Assembly: GCA_963773055.1 (NCBI GenBank)
Contig: CAVYZL010000006.1
Span: 1,860,001 to 1,924,000 of the forward strand
Length of the DNA: 64,000 bases
Direction of reading: 5' to 3'
DNA from: PALSA-612 sp963773055
Lineage (GTDB): Bacteria > Actinomycetota > Thermoleophilia > Gaiellales > Gaiellaceae
The position numbers were made by a program, and so were the translations under genes. The notes under the pieces were generated by a model, which was given only the letters and a program-made list of their open reading frames with translations, ran no database searches and was not told where the DNA came from. Positions 8,448 to 16,935 of the stretch are shown here, in pieces. Numbering within the stretch: position 1 is the stretch's first letter; each line of letters opens with the position of its first letter.

Positions 8448-8467
8448 ACCGATGTCCGATTGCGGTT
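8448..8467 (+). promoter_or_regulatory. Shared upstream motif, copy 2
   Basis: ACCGATGTCCGATTGCGGTT begins at the stop codon of the response regulator and ends 27 bases before the secreted-protein start at 8495. It is identical at 18 of 20 positions to the minus-strand copy at 6388-6407. Confidence 0.55.
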
Positions 8468-8494
8468 TTCCGCACCCGGCGGCACGATCGATGC

Positions 8495-8893
8495 ATGACG
8501 TCTCCACGGAGCTGGGTTGCTCTTGCGCTCGCAGCGTGCGCGCTCGTCGCGGCGCCAGTTGCGGCGCGCGCGGACGACGGAGACGGCGGTGGGCGGAAGG
8601 AGATGCGGCGTACAGCATCGTGCACACGGTCCGGCGAGACTACGCTGCGCCTGCGTGCGGACGACGAGTGGATCCGCATCGAGCTCGAGATCGAGCACGG
8701 CCGCCGCGGCGGCAAGTGGGCCGTCATCCTGCTCCACGAACGCCGGATCGTCTATCGGGGCACCGTCGGATCCGGGAGCGACGGCACGCTCCGTGTGCGC
8801 CGCCGGGTGCCGAACTGGCTTGGCTCCGACACGGTCGTGGCCCGCGCGACGGAGGCGTCGGGCGAAGCGTGCCGCGTCACGGCAACGGTCTAG
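8495..8893 (+). CDS. Small secreted protein, paralogue of the gene at 5939
   Basis: A 132-residue exported protein with a signal peptide (about 1-25, ending VAARA) and an aspartate/glycine-rich stretch just after it. The conserved core is shared with the 129-residue protein encoded at 5939-6328, including the two cysteines in TASCT and GEACRV. It follows the two-component system by 48 bases on the same strand and could be part of that operon, but it also has its own upstream motif. No known family; the fold is probably a small beta sandwich (inference). Confidence 0.78.
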   Translation: MTSPRSWVALALAACALVAAPVAARADDGDGGGRKEMRRTASCTRSGETTLRLRADDEWIRIELEIEHGRRGGKWAVILLHERRIVYRGTVGSGSDGTLRVRRRVPNWLGSDTVVARATEASGEACRVTATV

Positions 8894-8917
8894 CCGCCGC
8901 CGCGGCGGCGTGAGGTC

Positions 8918-9580
8918 GTGACCCTCCAGAACCGCGTGACGCCGCTCGGCGACCTCGTCGCCGATCCGGCGCGCGGACTCGTTTACGGAAACCGCGGCTG
9001 CCTGCACGATGCTGGAGGGCGGATCCAGCGGCGGTACAACGGCAGACGCTGGATCGCGTGCAGATTGGAGTTCCGTGGCTGGCAGCGGGGGCCGCTGATG
9101 CGTCCGGGCCGTTTCACAGAGCTCTTCTTCCTCGATGAGGCGACGGCGTTCGCCGCCGGTCACCGCCCGTGTGCGCTCTGCCGCCGCGAGGACTACGTTC
9201 GGTTCGGCGAGATCTGGAGCGGGCTCCATCCTGGCGAAGCAGGTGCCGACGCGATCGACGCGCGGCTCCACGCCGAGCGCCTCGGCCAGGACAGGTCGCA
9301 GCGGCGGCTGCACGAGGCTGCGGGCGGCGCGCTTCCGGACGGAGCTTTCGTCCTGCTCGCGGACGAACCGCACGTCGTCTTCGAGGACGCGCTGCTGCGC
9401 TGGACGCCGGCCGGGTACGCCGAGCCCGCGCCGCGGCCCCACGTTCAGGTCGCGCTGATCACGCCGCCTTCGCTCGTTGCCGTGCTACGCAAAGGCTGGA
9501 AGCCTGACGTGCCGCTCTTCCATCCTTCGGTCAGGACGGCTCGGCGCCGAGGCGGAAGAGCGTCCGACCCGGCGACGTGA
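8918..9580 (+). CDS. Conserved protein of unknown function with a Cys-x-x-Cys motif
   Basis: A 220-residue, apparently cytoplasmic protein. It has no signal peptide or membrane segment. The clearest feature is GHRPCALCRREDY (about 84-96), a CxxC pair that resembles a small metal-binding knuckle such as that in Ada-type proteins. A basic N-terminal segment (RIQRRYNGRRWIACRLEF) precedes it. I do not recognise the family. Its last 50 bases overlap the 3' end of the convergent glycosyltransferase gene, so the C-terminal arginine-rich tail may be dispensable. The start is GTG at 8918. Confidence 0.65.
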   Translation: MTLQNRVTPLGDLVADPARGLVYGNRGCLHDAGGRIQRRYNGRRWIACRLEFRGWQRGPLMRPGRFTELFFLDEATAFAAGHRPCALCRREDYVRFGEIWSGLHPGEAGADAIDARLHAERLGQDRSQRRLHEAAGGALPDGAFVLLADEPHVVFEDALLRWTPAGYAEPAPRPHVQVALITPPSLVAVLRKGWKPDVPLFHPSVRTARRRGGRASDPAT

Positions 9581-11189
9581 GGCCGTACCAGCTTCGCGTG
9601 ACGAAGTTGCTGAGCAGGATGATGTTCAGGCCGCCCCAGTAGACGCTCGCGGCGAGGAGCACCGGGTCCGGAAGCGTCCCGAACCGCAGCCCGTAGACGA
9701 CGACCGCAACGACGAAGACGACGATCGTCGTCTGGGGCAGCGTGTGCCGCCAGTGCCAGCGGTGATCGTCGTGCTTGCGCGTCACCTGGTACGTCGGCTT
9801 ACGATTCGGACCGCTAACGATCGCCTGCATGCTCGCCTTGGCGAACACGGGCGCAAGCCCCGCCCACATCGTGCGTACGTGCCAGAGCGCTCGGTACTGG
9901 TCCCGCTGTCTGTGCCGGCGGTCGTTGTAGGGACGGTTGAGCTCGAGCAGCCAGATCTCGGTCGCGAGCACGAGCGGGAGAAGGTGCACGACGTACCCGC
10001 CTGAGCCCGAGTCGATCGGCACCCAGCCGAGCAGCGAGCAGGCGAGCGTGATCACGTACACGAGGACGGTGAAGCTCGCGAGGTAGAAGAAAAGGAGCTC
10101 GATGAAGTGCGCCCTCTGCCGGAGACTCAGCCCCCGGAGGTCGCCCCAGATCATCAGCCGCACGCTGTCGAGCGCCCAGGTGCCGCGCTGCTTGTACACG
10201 CTCGGGACATCTTCGGGCGCGTGCTGCGGCACTGCGCCGACGATCGGCAGGTAGATGCCTCGCCACCCCCGACGGAGCGCTTCGACGCCCGACTGGAGAT
10301 CCTCGACGAGATTCCACGTCGGGAACTCACCGATGTCGGCAAGCGCGCTGCGGCGCCAGACGACGCCGGAACCGCACGGGAAGACGGCGTTGGCCGCGTT
10401 CCGCGTGAGCATCTGGCCGCGGTAGAAGATCGACTCGCGGTTGTTGAACGGGTCGCCGGACGAGACCTGTGCCTCCTTGATCGTCTGGACGAAGGCGAGC
10501 TTCGGATCGGCCTCCAGCTGGCCGATCACCTCTCGGAGGAACCCGGTCGAAGGAAGCTCGTCGTCGGCGTCCCGGGTCTCGATGTAGCGGATGCCTGGAA
10601 ACTCGCCATCGATGAGCGCGAGCGCAGAGTTGAGGTTCCCCGCCTTCGCGGCACCGTCACGCCCGGGCGAGAAACGCGGAGGCGGAGAGTGATAGAGCAC
10701 TGGGAAGCGCGCAACGGCAGCCTCGAGCTCGGGGTCGTGGCCGTCGTCCGACACCACGACGAGGAGGCGGTCGTCCGGCCAGTCCTGTTCGTAGAGGGAC
10801 TCGATCGTCCGGAGGATCAATGGCACTGGCTCGTTGCACGTTGGCACGATCACGGCCACGCGCGGCTCGTTCCCACGCGGGAGCGGACGGCGCTCCGGCA
10901 CGAGCCTCGACCACCCGTTGAAGACCGCCAGCAGGCCGGCGGCGAGCGTGAACAGGTTCGCGACGAGAAATGGGTACGACAGCCACGGCGTCGCCACGTC
11001 GAGCGACCGGAGCATCCACGGCAGATAGAACGCGGTCGCCGCCACCAGCACGATGCCGGCCACGCGAACGCGCCATTGACGGGCGAGCGGCGGGTATGCG
11101 TCGCCGAACGCCCGAGCCGCGACCGCGATCGGCTGGGAGGGCGCAGGCTCGATTCCACTCGTGGGCGGGTCCAGCGTTACCTGATCCAC
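9531..11189 (-). CDS. Family 2 glycosyltransferase, cellulose-synthase-like membrane protein
   Basis: A 552-residue processive glycosyltransferase. Two transmembrane helices (about 45-60 and 70-92) precede a GT-A domain with the substrate motifs VVSDDGHD and ETRDADDE. The acceptor-site Asp is in NLVEDLQSG, and KQRGTW corresponds to the QxxRW motif. At least four further membrane helices follow. It probably polymerises a beta-linked polysaccharide from a UDP-sugar and exports it. No PilZ domain is visible. Its 3' end overlaps the opposing gene by 50 bases. Confidence 0.88.
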   Translation of the reverse strand: MDQVTLDPPTSGIEPAPSQPIAVAARAFGDAYPPLARQWRVRVAGIVLVAATAFYLPWMLRSLDVATPWLSYPFLVANLFTLAAGLLAVFNGWSRLVPERRPLPRGNEPRVAVIVPTCNEPVPLILRTIESLYEQDWPDDRLLVVVSDDGHDPELEAAVARFPVLYHSPPPRFSPGRDGAAKAGNLNSALALIDGEFPGIRYIETRDADDELPSTGFLREVIGQLEADPKLAFVQTIKEAQVSSGDPFNNRESIFYRGQMLTRNAANAVFPCGSGVVWRRSALADIGEFPTWNLVEDLQSGVEALRRGWRGIYLPIVGAVPQHAPEDVPSVYKQRGTWALDSVRLMIWGDLRGLSLRQRAHFIELLFFYLASFTVLVYVITLACSLLGWVPIDSGSGGYVVHLLPLVLATEIWLLELNRPYNDRRHRQRDQYRALWHVRTMWAGLAPVFAKASMQAIVSGPNRKPTYQVTRKHDDHRWHWRHTLPQTTIVVFVVAVVVYGLRFGTLPDPVLLAASVYWGGLNIILLSNFVTRSWYGLTSPGRTLFRLGAEPS

Positions 11190-11234
11190 TCTTCAGTGGT
11201 CGGCTAGTGCGGTTCAGGACTTGAGTGGCGGGGG

Positions 11235-11888
11235 TCAGCCGGCGACGGACGCGCGGAGGTCGTACTCGCGCAGCTGTTTCCCGCCTCTTCCGTACTCCGT
11301 GATCTCGAACGTCGCAGCTCCCTCGGGGTCGACGTCATCGGACGTGGTCACACGCACCGGAACGCCACCTGCGGTCTGGAAGATCTGCGTGAATCCCCGC
11401 GTCTTCGCCGAGACCCATGTTGCAGCCGACGGCGGGTCGACCCAGGCGAACGCCGTCACCTCATGGTCCTCGTTGGTGCAGAGGGTGAGCCGCGGGTCCC
11501 GCAAGGTCCCGCCCTGGAGCCGACCCACCGCGCTTCCACATCCACCGTCCCCCTTGAGGTCGGGATCGGGAAACGGGTTCGGGATCGCGTCGCACCCGTG
11601 GAGCGAGGAACCATTTGCAACGGTCAGGCTGCTCCCGTCGAGACCGACCCGCTCGACGACGCGCAGATTGCCTTCGAGCGGGAGGTCCGGACACGCCCTC
11701 CGCTTCGCCGGGCCGATGTCGGCGGCGGGGAGCACGGCGACGCGGGTCATCACCGCCCCGTCAACGTCGGAGAGCGCTGCAGGGGTGGCCGGCGGCGCCG
11801 AGCCGTCCGCGAGCTGCGGGGCAACCCTGCCTCCCCCACAGCTCGCGAGCGCAACAGACGCCGCCAGGACCGCGGCGAGCCTGCTCAA
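11235..11888 (-). CDS. Predicted lipoprotein, function unknown
   Basis: A 217-residue protein with a lipoprotein signal peptide: hydrophobic core followed by the lipobox LASC and a glycine-rich linker. The mature part is rich in short beta-like segments and contains three further cysteines. No family is recognised. I start it at TTG 11888, which overlaps the TGA of the upstream gene (TTGA), so translation is probably coupled. It is the third gene of an operon encoding exported proteins. Confidence 0.7.
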   Translation of the reverse strand: MSRLAAVLAASVALASCGGGRVAPQLADGSAPPATPAALSDVDGAVMTRVAVLPAADIGPAKRRACPDLPLEGNLRVVERVGLDGSSLTVANGSSLHGCDAIPNPFPDPDLKGDGGCGSAVGRLQGGTLRDPRLTLCTNEDHEVTAFAWVDPPSAATWVSAKTRGFTQIFQTAGGVPVRVTTSDDVDPEGAATFEITEYGRGGKQLREYDLRASVAG

Positions 11889-12526
11889 TGAGACCAGCCA
11901 TAGCGCCGGACCCCGCCGTAGGAAGGGTCTCCTCGATAGGTACGACTCCAGATACCCGTCCCGCATGCCTCGCACTTCGCTTCCACGATTCGATCGGTGT
12001 TGTAGGCCGTGTTCGACTGGTAGATCATGCCCACGTGATTCGCGGACGCCAAGGCGTCCATTTCGATCGCGGCCGTTTTGGACAGGACCATGTTCTGGAT
12101 GCCTGAGCCGTTCTTGAACGCCTCCGCAGTGAACGGCCCATGGATGAGCCGCATGCGGTAGTGGTAGTTGAATCCCGGGTCGGTCGTGTCGTAGCGCTCG
12201 TACCACGACTTGTAGGTGAAGCCCGAGCAATCTCCGCCTTCGCCGCGCGTGTTCGGGTTCTCCGTGGGGTCACCGGAGGCATCGTCGTGGTTGTTGTCGT
12301 TCCAGCAACCCCCAGCCCACTGGTAGCCCTCGTTGGCGCCGATCTCGGCGTAGATGCGAGCCTGTGCGCGGTTGACGCCGCTCGTCGCGTAGTAGTCGTT
12401 CGTGCAGGACCCCTGGAAGTTGGTGTGGTACGCCTCAGCGCCTGGCGCGGCGGCGCCGAGAGCGAGCACGCCGCCGGCGAAGACCGCCATCGCGAACGTT
12501 GCGAGTGAGCGTCGATCGAGGATCAT
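11885..12526 (-). CDS. Secreted NlpC/P60-like protein
   Basis: A 213-residue exported protein with a signal peptide (about 1-33, ending GAEA). The segment GGDCSGFTYKSW has the DCSGF signature of the catalytic cysteine in NlpC/P60 peptidases, and NHVGMIY could supply the histidine. This suggests a peptidoglycan-cleaving or amidase function, though the rest of the domain diverges. The start ATG at 12526 has GGAGG 7 bases upstream and overlaps the stop of the preceding gene (ATGA). Confidence 0.72.
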   Translation of the reverse strand: MILDRRSLATFAMAVFAGGVLALGAAAPGAEAYHTNFQGSCTNDYYATSGVNRAQARIYAEIGANEGYQWAGGCWNDNNHDDASGDPTENPNTRGEGGDCSGFTYKSWYERYDTTDPGFNYHYRMRLIHGPFTAEAFKNGSGIQNMVLSKTAAIEMDALASANHVGMIYQSNTAYNTDRIVEAKCEACGTGIWSRTYRGDPSYGGVRRYGWSH

Positions 12527-13908
12527 CTTCCACCTCCGAGGTCGAATGTGACGACTTCCGCCCCCGCGCGGCCCGAGCGGAGCTGGTAGAGCGCGTTCCC
12601 GTGAAGGCGAAAGCGGCCGAGCGCGGCCGACTCCGCCCACTCGATCGAGTCGATCGCGAACGACTTGTCCAGGCCCGTCGGCGAGAGCTCTAGCGCTTCG
12701 AACTCCGCTCGATCGTCCGTCCACACCCGAACGACAGCGAGGACGCCGTCGCCGAAGGGCTCCGCGAGCTGGATCTCCCCGAGTGGCGTGGAGCTCGAAA
12801 CCCGCCACGCGCCGAGCACGTGATCGCCCTGCACGAGGGCGACGAGCGCGGAGGTCGCCGAGCCACGGACGACGATCTGCGCTCCATCGGCCAGCGATCG
12901 TCCCGCGGTTGCCGCCGCGGCCTGGGCCGCCGCAGACAGCGGAGCGCCGAGCCGGGTCACGGGAAGCCAGACATCTCCCGGGAACCCGTGCACGTAGGCG
13001 CCCGACGGTCCCGCGCGAACCATGTCCGCACCGGAAGCGGCGACCGCGACGGCCGAAGGGGACGAATTGCCCGGCGCGAAGGCGCGAACGACCGGAGCGG
13101 TCGCCGCGGAGTCGAGGACGTAGGTGACGCCATTGGCCCCGACAGCGATATCCCCCTCGCCCCCGCTGAACGGGATCGAGGAATAGCTAGGCGCTGCACC
13201 GTCCCTCGCGTACGTCGCGAGGCGACGGTTGACCTGATCGAGCACGACCACGGAGCCGTCCGCCGCAACGTCGAACGCGGACGGGCCGATCGTCGCCTGG
13301 TTCCTTGCGCTCAGCAGCCCGAGCGAATTCGGTGCCGATCCCCACGACGCCTGAACAGGTGCGGCGTCGGGGACGCGGGTCTGCCCGAACCGATGCTCAC
13401 CGATGTCGACCGTTCGCACGTCGTCGAGAAACCATCCGCGCTCCGGTCCGGACGCTCCGCCCCGAGGCAGGGTGAACGTCTCACCCTGGCCGTCACGGAT
13501 CACGGCGTAATAGGCGAACGCGCCCGCGGTCGCGATCGTCGCCGGCAAGGTCGCCTCGAGCGCGGAGTCCGACTCCGGGACGAGCGGGATCCGCGCGAAT
13601 GCCGTTTGGCCGGAGGCGCGGACGTACAGATCGCCGGTGAGCGCGCACGGTGCGCCGAGCGCATCCGACTCGCAGACGGCTTCGTAGCGCAGGTTCACGG
13701 GCTTGCCCCGCTCCAACAGCAGAGGCGGCGAGTGGAGCACGTCGCGCAACCCAACCTCGGCTGACGCACCGGCGGGGGTGGCGCGGGCCGACGCGTCGAC
13801 ATGCATGGCGAGCAACGCGGTGCAGAGGGTCGCGCCCAGCACGGCGCCGACGACCCCCGCCAACGACCGTCTGCCTCCCCAGTTGCATCTTCGGGCTCTG
13901 GTCATCAC
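12523..13908 (-). CDS. Secreted beta-propeller-like protein
   Basis: A 461-residue protein. It has a long N-terminal signal/anchor (about 15-43), an immunoglobulin-like segment (about 70-140), and then a region with repeated strands such as FDVAADGSVVVLDQVNRRLATY. The latter resembles NHL/YVTN beta-propeller repeats. It is first in a three-gene translationally coupled operon with the NlpC/P60-like protein and the lipoprotein. AAGGAGGAGGAG precedes the ATG. A role in cell-wall binding or assembly is inference. Confidence 0.7.
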   Translation of the reverse strand: MMTRARRCNWGGRRSLAGVVGAVLGATLCTALLAMHVDASARATPAGASAEVGLRDVLHSPPLLLERGKPVNLRYEAVCESDALGAPCALTGDLYVRASGQTAFARIPLVPESDSALEATLPATIATAGAFAYYAVIRDGQGETFTLPRGGASGPERGWFLDDVRTVDIGEHRFGQTRVPDAAPVQASWGSAPNSLGLLSARNQATIGPSAFDVAADGSVVVLDQVNRRLATYARDGAAPSYSSIPFSGGEGDIAVGANGVTYVLDSAATAPVVRAFAPGNSSPSAVAVAASGADMVRAGPSGAYVHGFPGDVWLPVTRLGAPLSAAAQAAAATAGRSLADGAQIVVRGSATSALVALVQGDHVLGAWRVSSSTPLGEIQLAEPFGDGVLAVVRVWTDDRAEFEALELSPTGLDKSFAIDSIEWAESAALGRFRLHGNALYQLRSGRAGAEVVTFDLGGGR

Positions 13909-13971
13909 TCCTCCTCCTTGTCTTCTTATCTGACAACGACCATAGCGACGACGAGCGCCTCCGACCCGGCA

Positions 13972-14071
13972 TTTGGCGCCCTTTGCACGGAGTCGGCGCT
14001 CTTTCGTAACTCGGACGCGCAGGTGTTGCCGAAGTGCACGAAGAGAGCGCCAGACCTGTTTTGGCGCCTTT
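13972..14071. promoter_or_regulatory. Direct repeats in a divergent promoter region
   Basis: The 224-base gap between the divergent exported-protein operons contains TTTGGCGCCCTTT (13972-13984) and TTTTGGCGCCTTT (14059-14071). Both are centred on the palindrome GGCGCC and are 87 bases apart. They could be sites for a shared regulator; no consensus promoter is clear. Confidence 0.35.
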
Positions 14072-14132
14072 CGGCGCGCGGGCGCTCGGGCTATCCCGTC
14101 GGGGACACGTCCACGAACGGAAGGAGTTGCTC

Positions 14133-15125
14133 ATGCGCGGAGCTCGGATCACGCGCCGGCGAGCAGTGCCCATCGGCGCGAGCCTCGCTCTCTGCCTTTC
14201 GGCGGCGGCGCTCGCGCACGCGGGGATGCTCGCCGGATCCGGAACCACGATCTATGCGTGCAAGCGCGTGCCAAGCGGTCTGCTGCGCGTCGTTCACGGC
14301 GCGACCAGCTGCGGCAAGCACGAACAGGCCCTGAGCTGGAACACCGAGGGCCCAGCGGGTCCGGCAGGGCCCGCCGGGGCGCAGGGGCCTGCAGGCCCAG
14401 CTGGCCCCGCGGGCGCAACCGGGCCAGCAGGACCTGCCGGGCCAGCCGGTCCGCAGGGTCCTGCAGGACCGGCCGGAGCTGGCCTTGCGTCGCTCGACGC
14501 GCTCGACGGGACGGCTTGCGACGACGGCGCGGGAACCCTCGACGTCGCCTACGACGAGTCCGGCCTCGCAGAGCTCACATGCGTCGCTGCAGGCGGTGGT
14601 GGTGGCGGCGGCGGTGGCGGCGGCGGTTCGACAGCTGTGACCGTCAACGAGTTCATGACCGGCGTCACTGGCGCGGCGACGAACGAGTTCGTCGAGATCG
14701 TGAACTCGGGCTCGGCGTCGGCGGACATCAGCGGCTGGAAGCTCGTCTACCGCTCGGCAGCAGGCACGAGCGATGTCGTGCTGGCCACGGTTCCCGACGG
14801 CACGGCGCTGGCCGCGGGAGGCTTCTACTTGTTCGGTGGCGCAGCCTACGCGGGCGGGCCGGCCGCCGACCAGAGCTACTCGACGAGCATCGCGGCGACC
14901 GGCGGCAGCGTGGGCATCCGAGCGGGTGACGGCACGCTTGTCGACTCAGTCGGTTGGGGCACGGCGACGAACGCCCTCGTCGAAGGCTCGGCGACGGCGG
15001 CTCCGCCGACGTCCGCCGCGCCCGGCACGAGCGCCGGGCGCTCGCCCGACGGCGACGATACGAACAACAACGCTGCGGACTTCGTGCTCGACGACTCGCC
15101 GACACCGAAGGCGGCGAACGGGTAG
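14133..15125 (+). CDS. Secreted collagen-like protein with C-terminal lamin-tail domain
   Basis: A 330-residue modular exported protein. It has a signal peptide (1-31, ending LAHA) and a short cysteine-bearing domain (YACKRV, TSCGKH). About 14 collagen-like Gly-x-y triplets, mostly GPA, lie near residues 71-115. A segment with two cysteines, a run of 12 glycines (about 153-164), and an LTD (lamin-tail) domain follow; VNEFMT and FVEIVNSGS are the typical first strands. Bacterial LTD proteins are often surface or nuclease-associated. AAGGAG at 14121-14126 fixes the start. It is divergent from the exported-protein operon. Confidence 0.82.
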   Translation: MRGARITRRRAVPIGASLALCLSAAALAHAGMLAGSGTTIYACKRVPSGLLRVVHGATSCGKHEQALSWNTEGPAGPAGPAGAQGPAGPAGPAGATGPAGPAGPAGPQGPAGPAGAGLASLDALDGTACDDGAGTLDVAYDESGLAELTCVAAGGGGGGGGGGGGSTAVTVNEFMTGVTGAATNEFVEIVNSGSASADISGWKLVYRSAAGTSDVVLATVPDGTALAAGGFYLFGGAAYAGGPAADQSYSTSIAATGGSVGIRAGDGTLVDSVGWGTATNALVEGSATAAPPTSAAPGTSAGRSPDGDDTNNNAADFVLDDSPTPKAANG

Positions 15126-15132
15126 CGGGTCG

Positions 15133-15974
15133 CTACAGCTCGATCTCTAGGCCCTCGAGCGCGAGCTCTGGCGCGGAGCCGTCTCCTCGCCAGAGCTCGC
15201 GCGCACGGTCGGCATGGAGCTCGAGGTCATCGTCCGTGTGCGCGGGATCGTGGTGGAAGAGCAACAGCCGTTCGGCGCCGGTCAGGGACGCGAAGGAGAC
15301 GGTCTGCGCCACCGACGAGTGGCCCCAGCCGATGCGCTGCTCGTACTCGTCCTCCGTGTACTGCGCATCGTGAAGCAGCAGGTTGGCGCGATCGGCGACG
15401 GGGAAGCCCGAGATCCAGTCGCTCGTCAGCTCCTCGAGGCGGAGCCCGAGCGCCGGCTCGTGGTCGGGGATGAAGGCCACGGAGTGGCCGTCGGCCTCGA
15501 CTCGGTAGCCGAGCGTCGTTCCGGGGTGGGAAACGGGATGGCCGATGATGCGCAGGCCGCCGATCTCGAACGGCTCCGGCGGCACGTCGCGGAAGGACAC
15601 GCTTCGCCGGCAGCTGCGAGACCTCGATGGGGAAGAGCGGCGACGACAGATAGCGGCTGATCCGCTCCTTGAGCGTGCGCGCAGAGGACGGAGGGCCCCA
15701 GACGCAGACCTCGCGACTGTGGGTCGTAGAACGGCGCGAAGAAGCCGAGCCCCTCGATGTGGTCGAGATGGAGGTGGGTGAGGCAGATGTGGATCGAGTG
15801 CGAGCCCTCGGCGGCGAGCTCGCGGCCGAGCCCGCGCAGCCCCGTGCCGGCGTCGAAGATGACGCGGGTCCCGTTCGCCGACATCTCCACGCACGTCGTG
15901 TTCCCGCCGGTGGCAAGCGTCTCCGGGCCGGGGGTTGCGAGCGACCCGCGGCAGCCCCAGATCTTCACGCGCAT
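15133..15974 (-). pseudogene. Metallo-beta-lactamase-fold hydrolase, frameshifted twice
   Basis: The N-terminal part (15974 to about 15725) reads WGCRGSLATPG and LTHLHLDHIEG, the HxHxDH metal motif of MBL-fold hydrolases. The protein continues in a second frame (EVCVWGPPSSARTLKERISR) from about 15722 to 15607. It then continues in a third frame (SFRDVPPEPFEI through HDAQYTEDE, GHSS and FHHDP) to a stop at 15133. Each junction behaves like one extra base (near 15725 and 15604). All three segments are well conserved in character, so this is either a recent pseudogene or a sequencing error. It is the last gene of an operon with two PAS proteins. Confidence 0.75.
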
Positions 15975-15980
15975 CCGGGT

Positions 15981-16412
15981 CTATGCCTCCCAGAAGAAGA
16001 CCATGATCCCGTGGAACTCGCCCTCGGGGCCGAGCAGCGGCAAGGCGGTCGTCGCCACCTCGCGCTCGGCGCCGTCGAGGCCGGTGATGCGAAGGGATCC
16101 GTGGGCCGGCCGACGCTGGTGGTAGGCGATGCCCCCTGGCATTTCCTCGCGGCTCACCTCCGAGCCGTCGGCGCTTCGCGGGAGGAGCATCCGCGTCCAG
16201 TGGCGGACGGGCATCTCGCCCGTCTCGGCGAACGAGCGCCCGGCGATCTTCTCGGCCGACTCGTTGAAGTAGACGAGCGTCTCGTCTGCGTCAGCGATGT
16301 AGATGGGCATCGCGAGGTTCGAGGCGAACTCGCGCGCAAGGATGAGCACGAGGCTCTTCTGCCTACGATTGGTTGTCGCCTGCTGCTCCGACGTCGCCTC
16401 GGCGTCGCTCAT
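15981..16412 (-). CDS. Single-domain PAS protein (paralogue of the next gene)
   Basis: A 143-residue soluble protein consisting of little more than one PAS fold: LAMPIYIADADETLVYFNESAEKI is the N-terminal PAS core and GIMVFFWEA the last strand. The N-terminal 15 residues (to RRQKSLVLILAREF) resemble those of the neighbouring PAS protein. There is no output domain. A good Shine-Dalgarno (GAGGAGGGAG) precedes the ATG. It sits 6 bases upstream of the MBL-fold gene and may bind a ligand or partner as a stand-alone sensor. Confidence 0.85.
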   Translation of the reverse strand: MSDAEATSEQQATTNRRQKSLVLILAREFASNLAMPIYIADADETLVYFNESAEKIAGRSFAETGEMPVRHWTRMLLPRSADGSEVSREEMPGGIAYHQRRPAHGSLRITGLDGAEREVATTALPLLGPEGEFHGIMVFFWEA

Positions 16413-16464
16413 GCTCTCCCTCCTCGGCGCGCATCATCTCCGAAACGGCGCCGCGGCACCACCG

Positions 16465-16881
16465 TTAGCGACCGAGCCAGAAGATCGTCACGGCGCCGAA
16501 CAGCTCATCCTCCCGCCCGATCAGGGGAAATGCGGTGATCGAGACCTCGAGCCGCTCTCCGTCGAGGCTCTGGAAGCGGATCAGCTGATGGTCGGGGCGG
16601 TGCTCGCGGAGCGCGACGCCCGCGGGGAGAGATTCGAGCGTGGCCGGCGTGCCGTCGAGGTGCTCCGGCCGGTAAGTCGCAGCCCACTCTTCGCCCGTCA
16701 CCTCACCGGTGTCCGCGAACCGGCGGTCGCCGACCTTCTCTGCAGCGGCGTTGTAGAAGACGATCGTCCCCTCCGGATCGAACACGACCATCGGGAGCGA
16801 GAGGTTCGCGGCGACTTCGCGTGCCCGGATCAGTGCGAGGCTCTTCTGCTTGCGAACGGTCGTAGCGCTCACGTCGGCCAA
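16465..16881 (-). CDS. Single-domain PAS protein
   Basis: A 138-residue PAS-only protein. The core is LSLPMVVFDPEGTIVFYNAA, with ETGEV-type loops and a final AVTIFWLGR strand. It is about 35-40 percent identical by eye to the following gene's product, including the RKQKSLALIRAREVAANL helix, so the pair arose by tandem duplication. It is first in the PAS-PAS-MBL operon and divergent from a MarR gene. No cofactor-binding signature (heme, flavin) is obvious. Confidence 0.85.
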   Translation of the reverse strand: MADVSATTVRKQKSLALIRAREVAANLSLPMVVFDPEGTIVFYNAAAEKVGDRRFADTGEVTGEEWAATYRPEHLDGTPATLESLPAGVALREHRPDHQLIRFQSLDGERLEVSITAFPLIGREDELFGAVTIFWLGR

Positions 16882-16914
16882 AGGCTAACGCGCCTCCGCC
16901 AACCCCGGCGAATT

Positions 16915-16931
16915 CGTTACCATGGTTAACG
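16915..16931. promoter_or_regulatory. Candidate MarR operator
   Basis: CGTTAC-CATG-GTTAACG is an almost perfect inverted repeat (one base inserted in the right arm). It lies in the 54-base gap between the divergent PAS and MarR genes and is a natural autoregulatory site for the MarR protein. Confidence 0.5.
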
Positions 16932-16935
16932 ACTT

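Noticed and set aside
10107..11207. 366-codon + strand frame opposite the glycosyltransferase
   Set aside because: Antisense artefact of high GC; no signal or domain, while the minus strand encodes a full GT2 enzyme.
14356..14490. GPA-rich repeats as a CRISPR-like or tandem DNA repeat
   Set aside because: The periodicity is 9 bases and in frame with collagen-like Gly-x-y triplets; it is a protein repeat, with varied codons.
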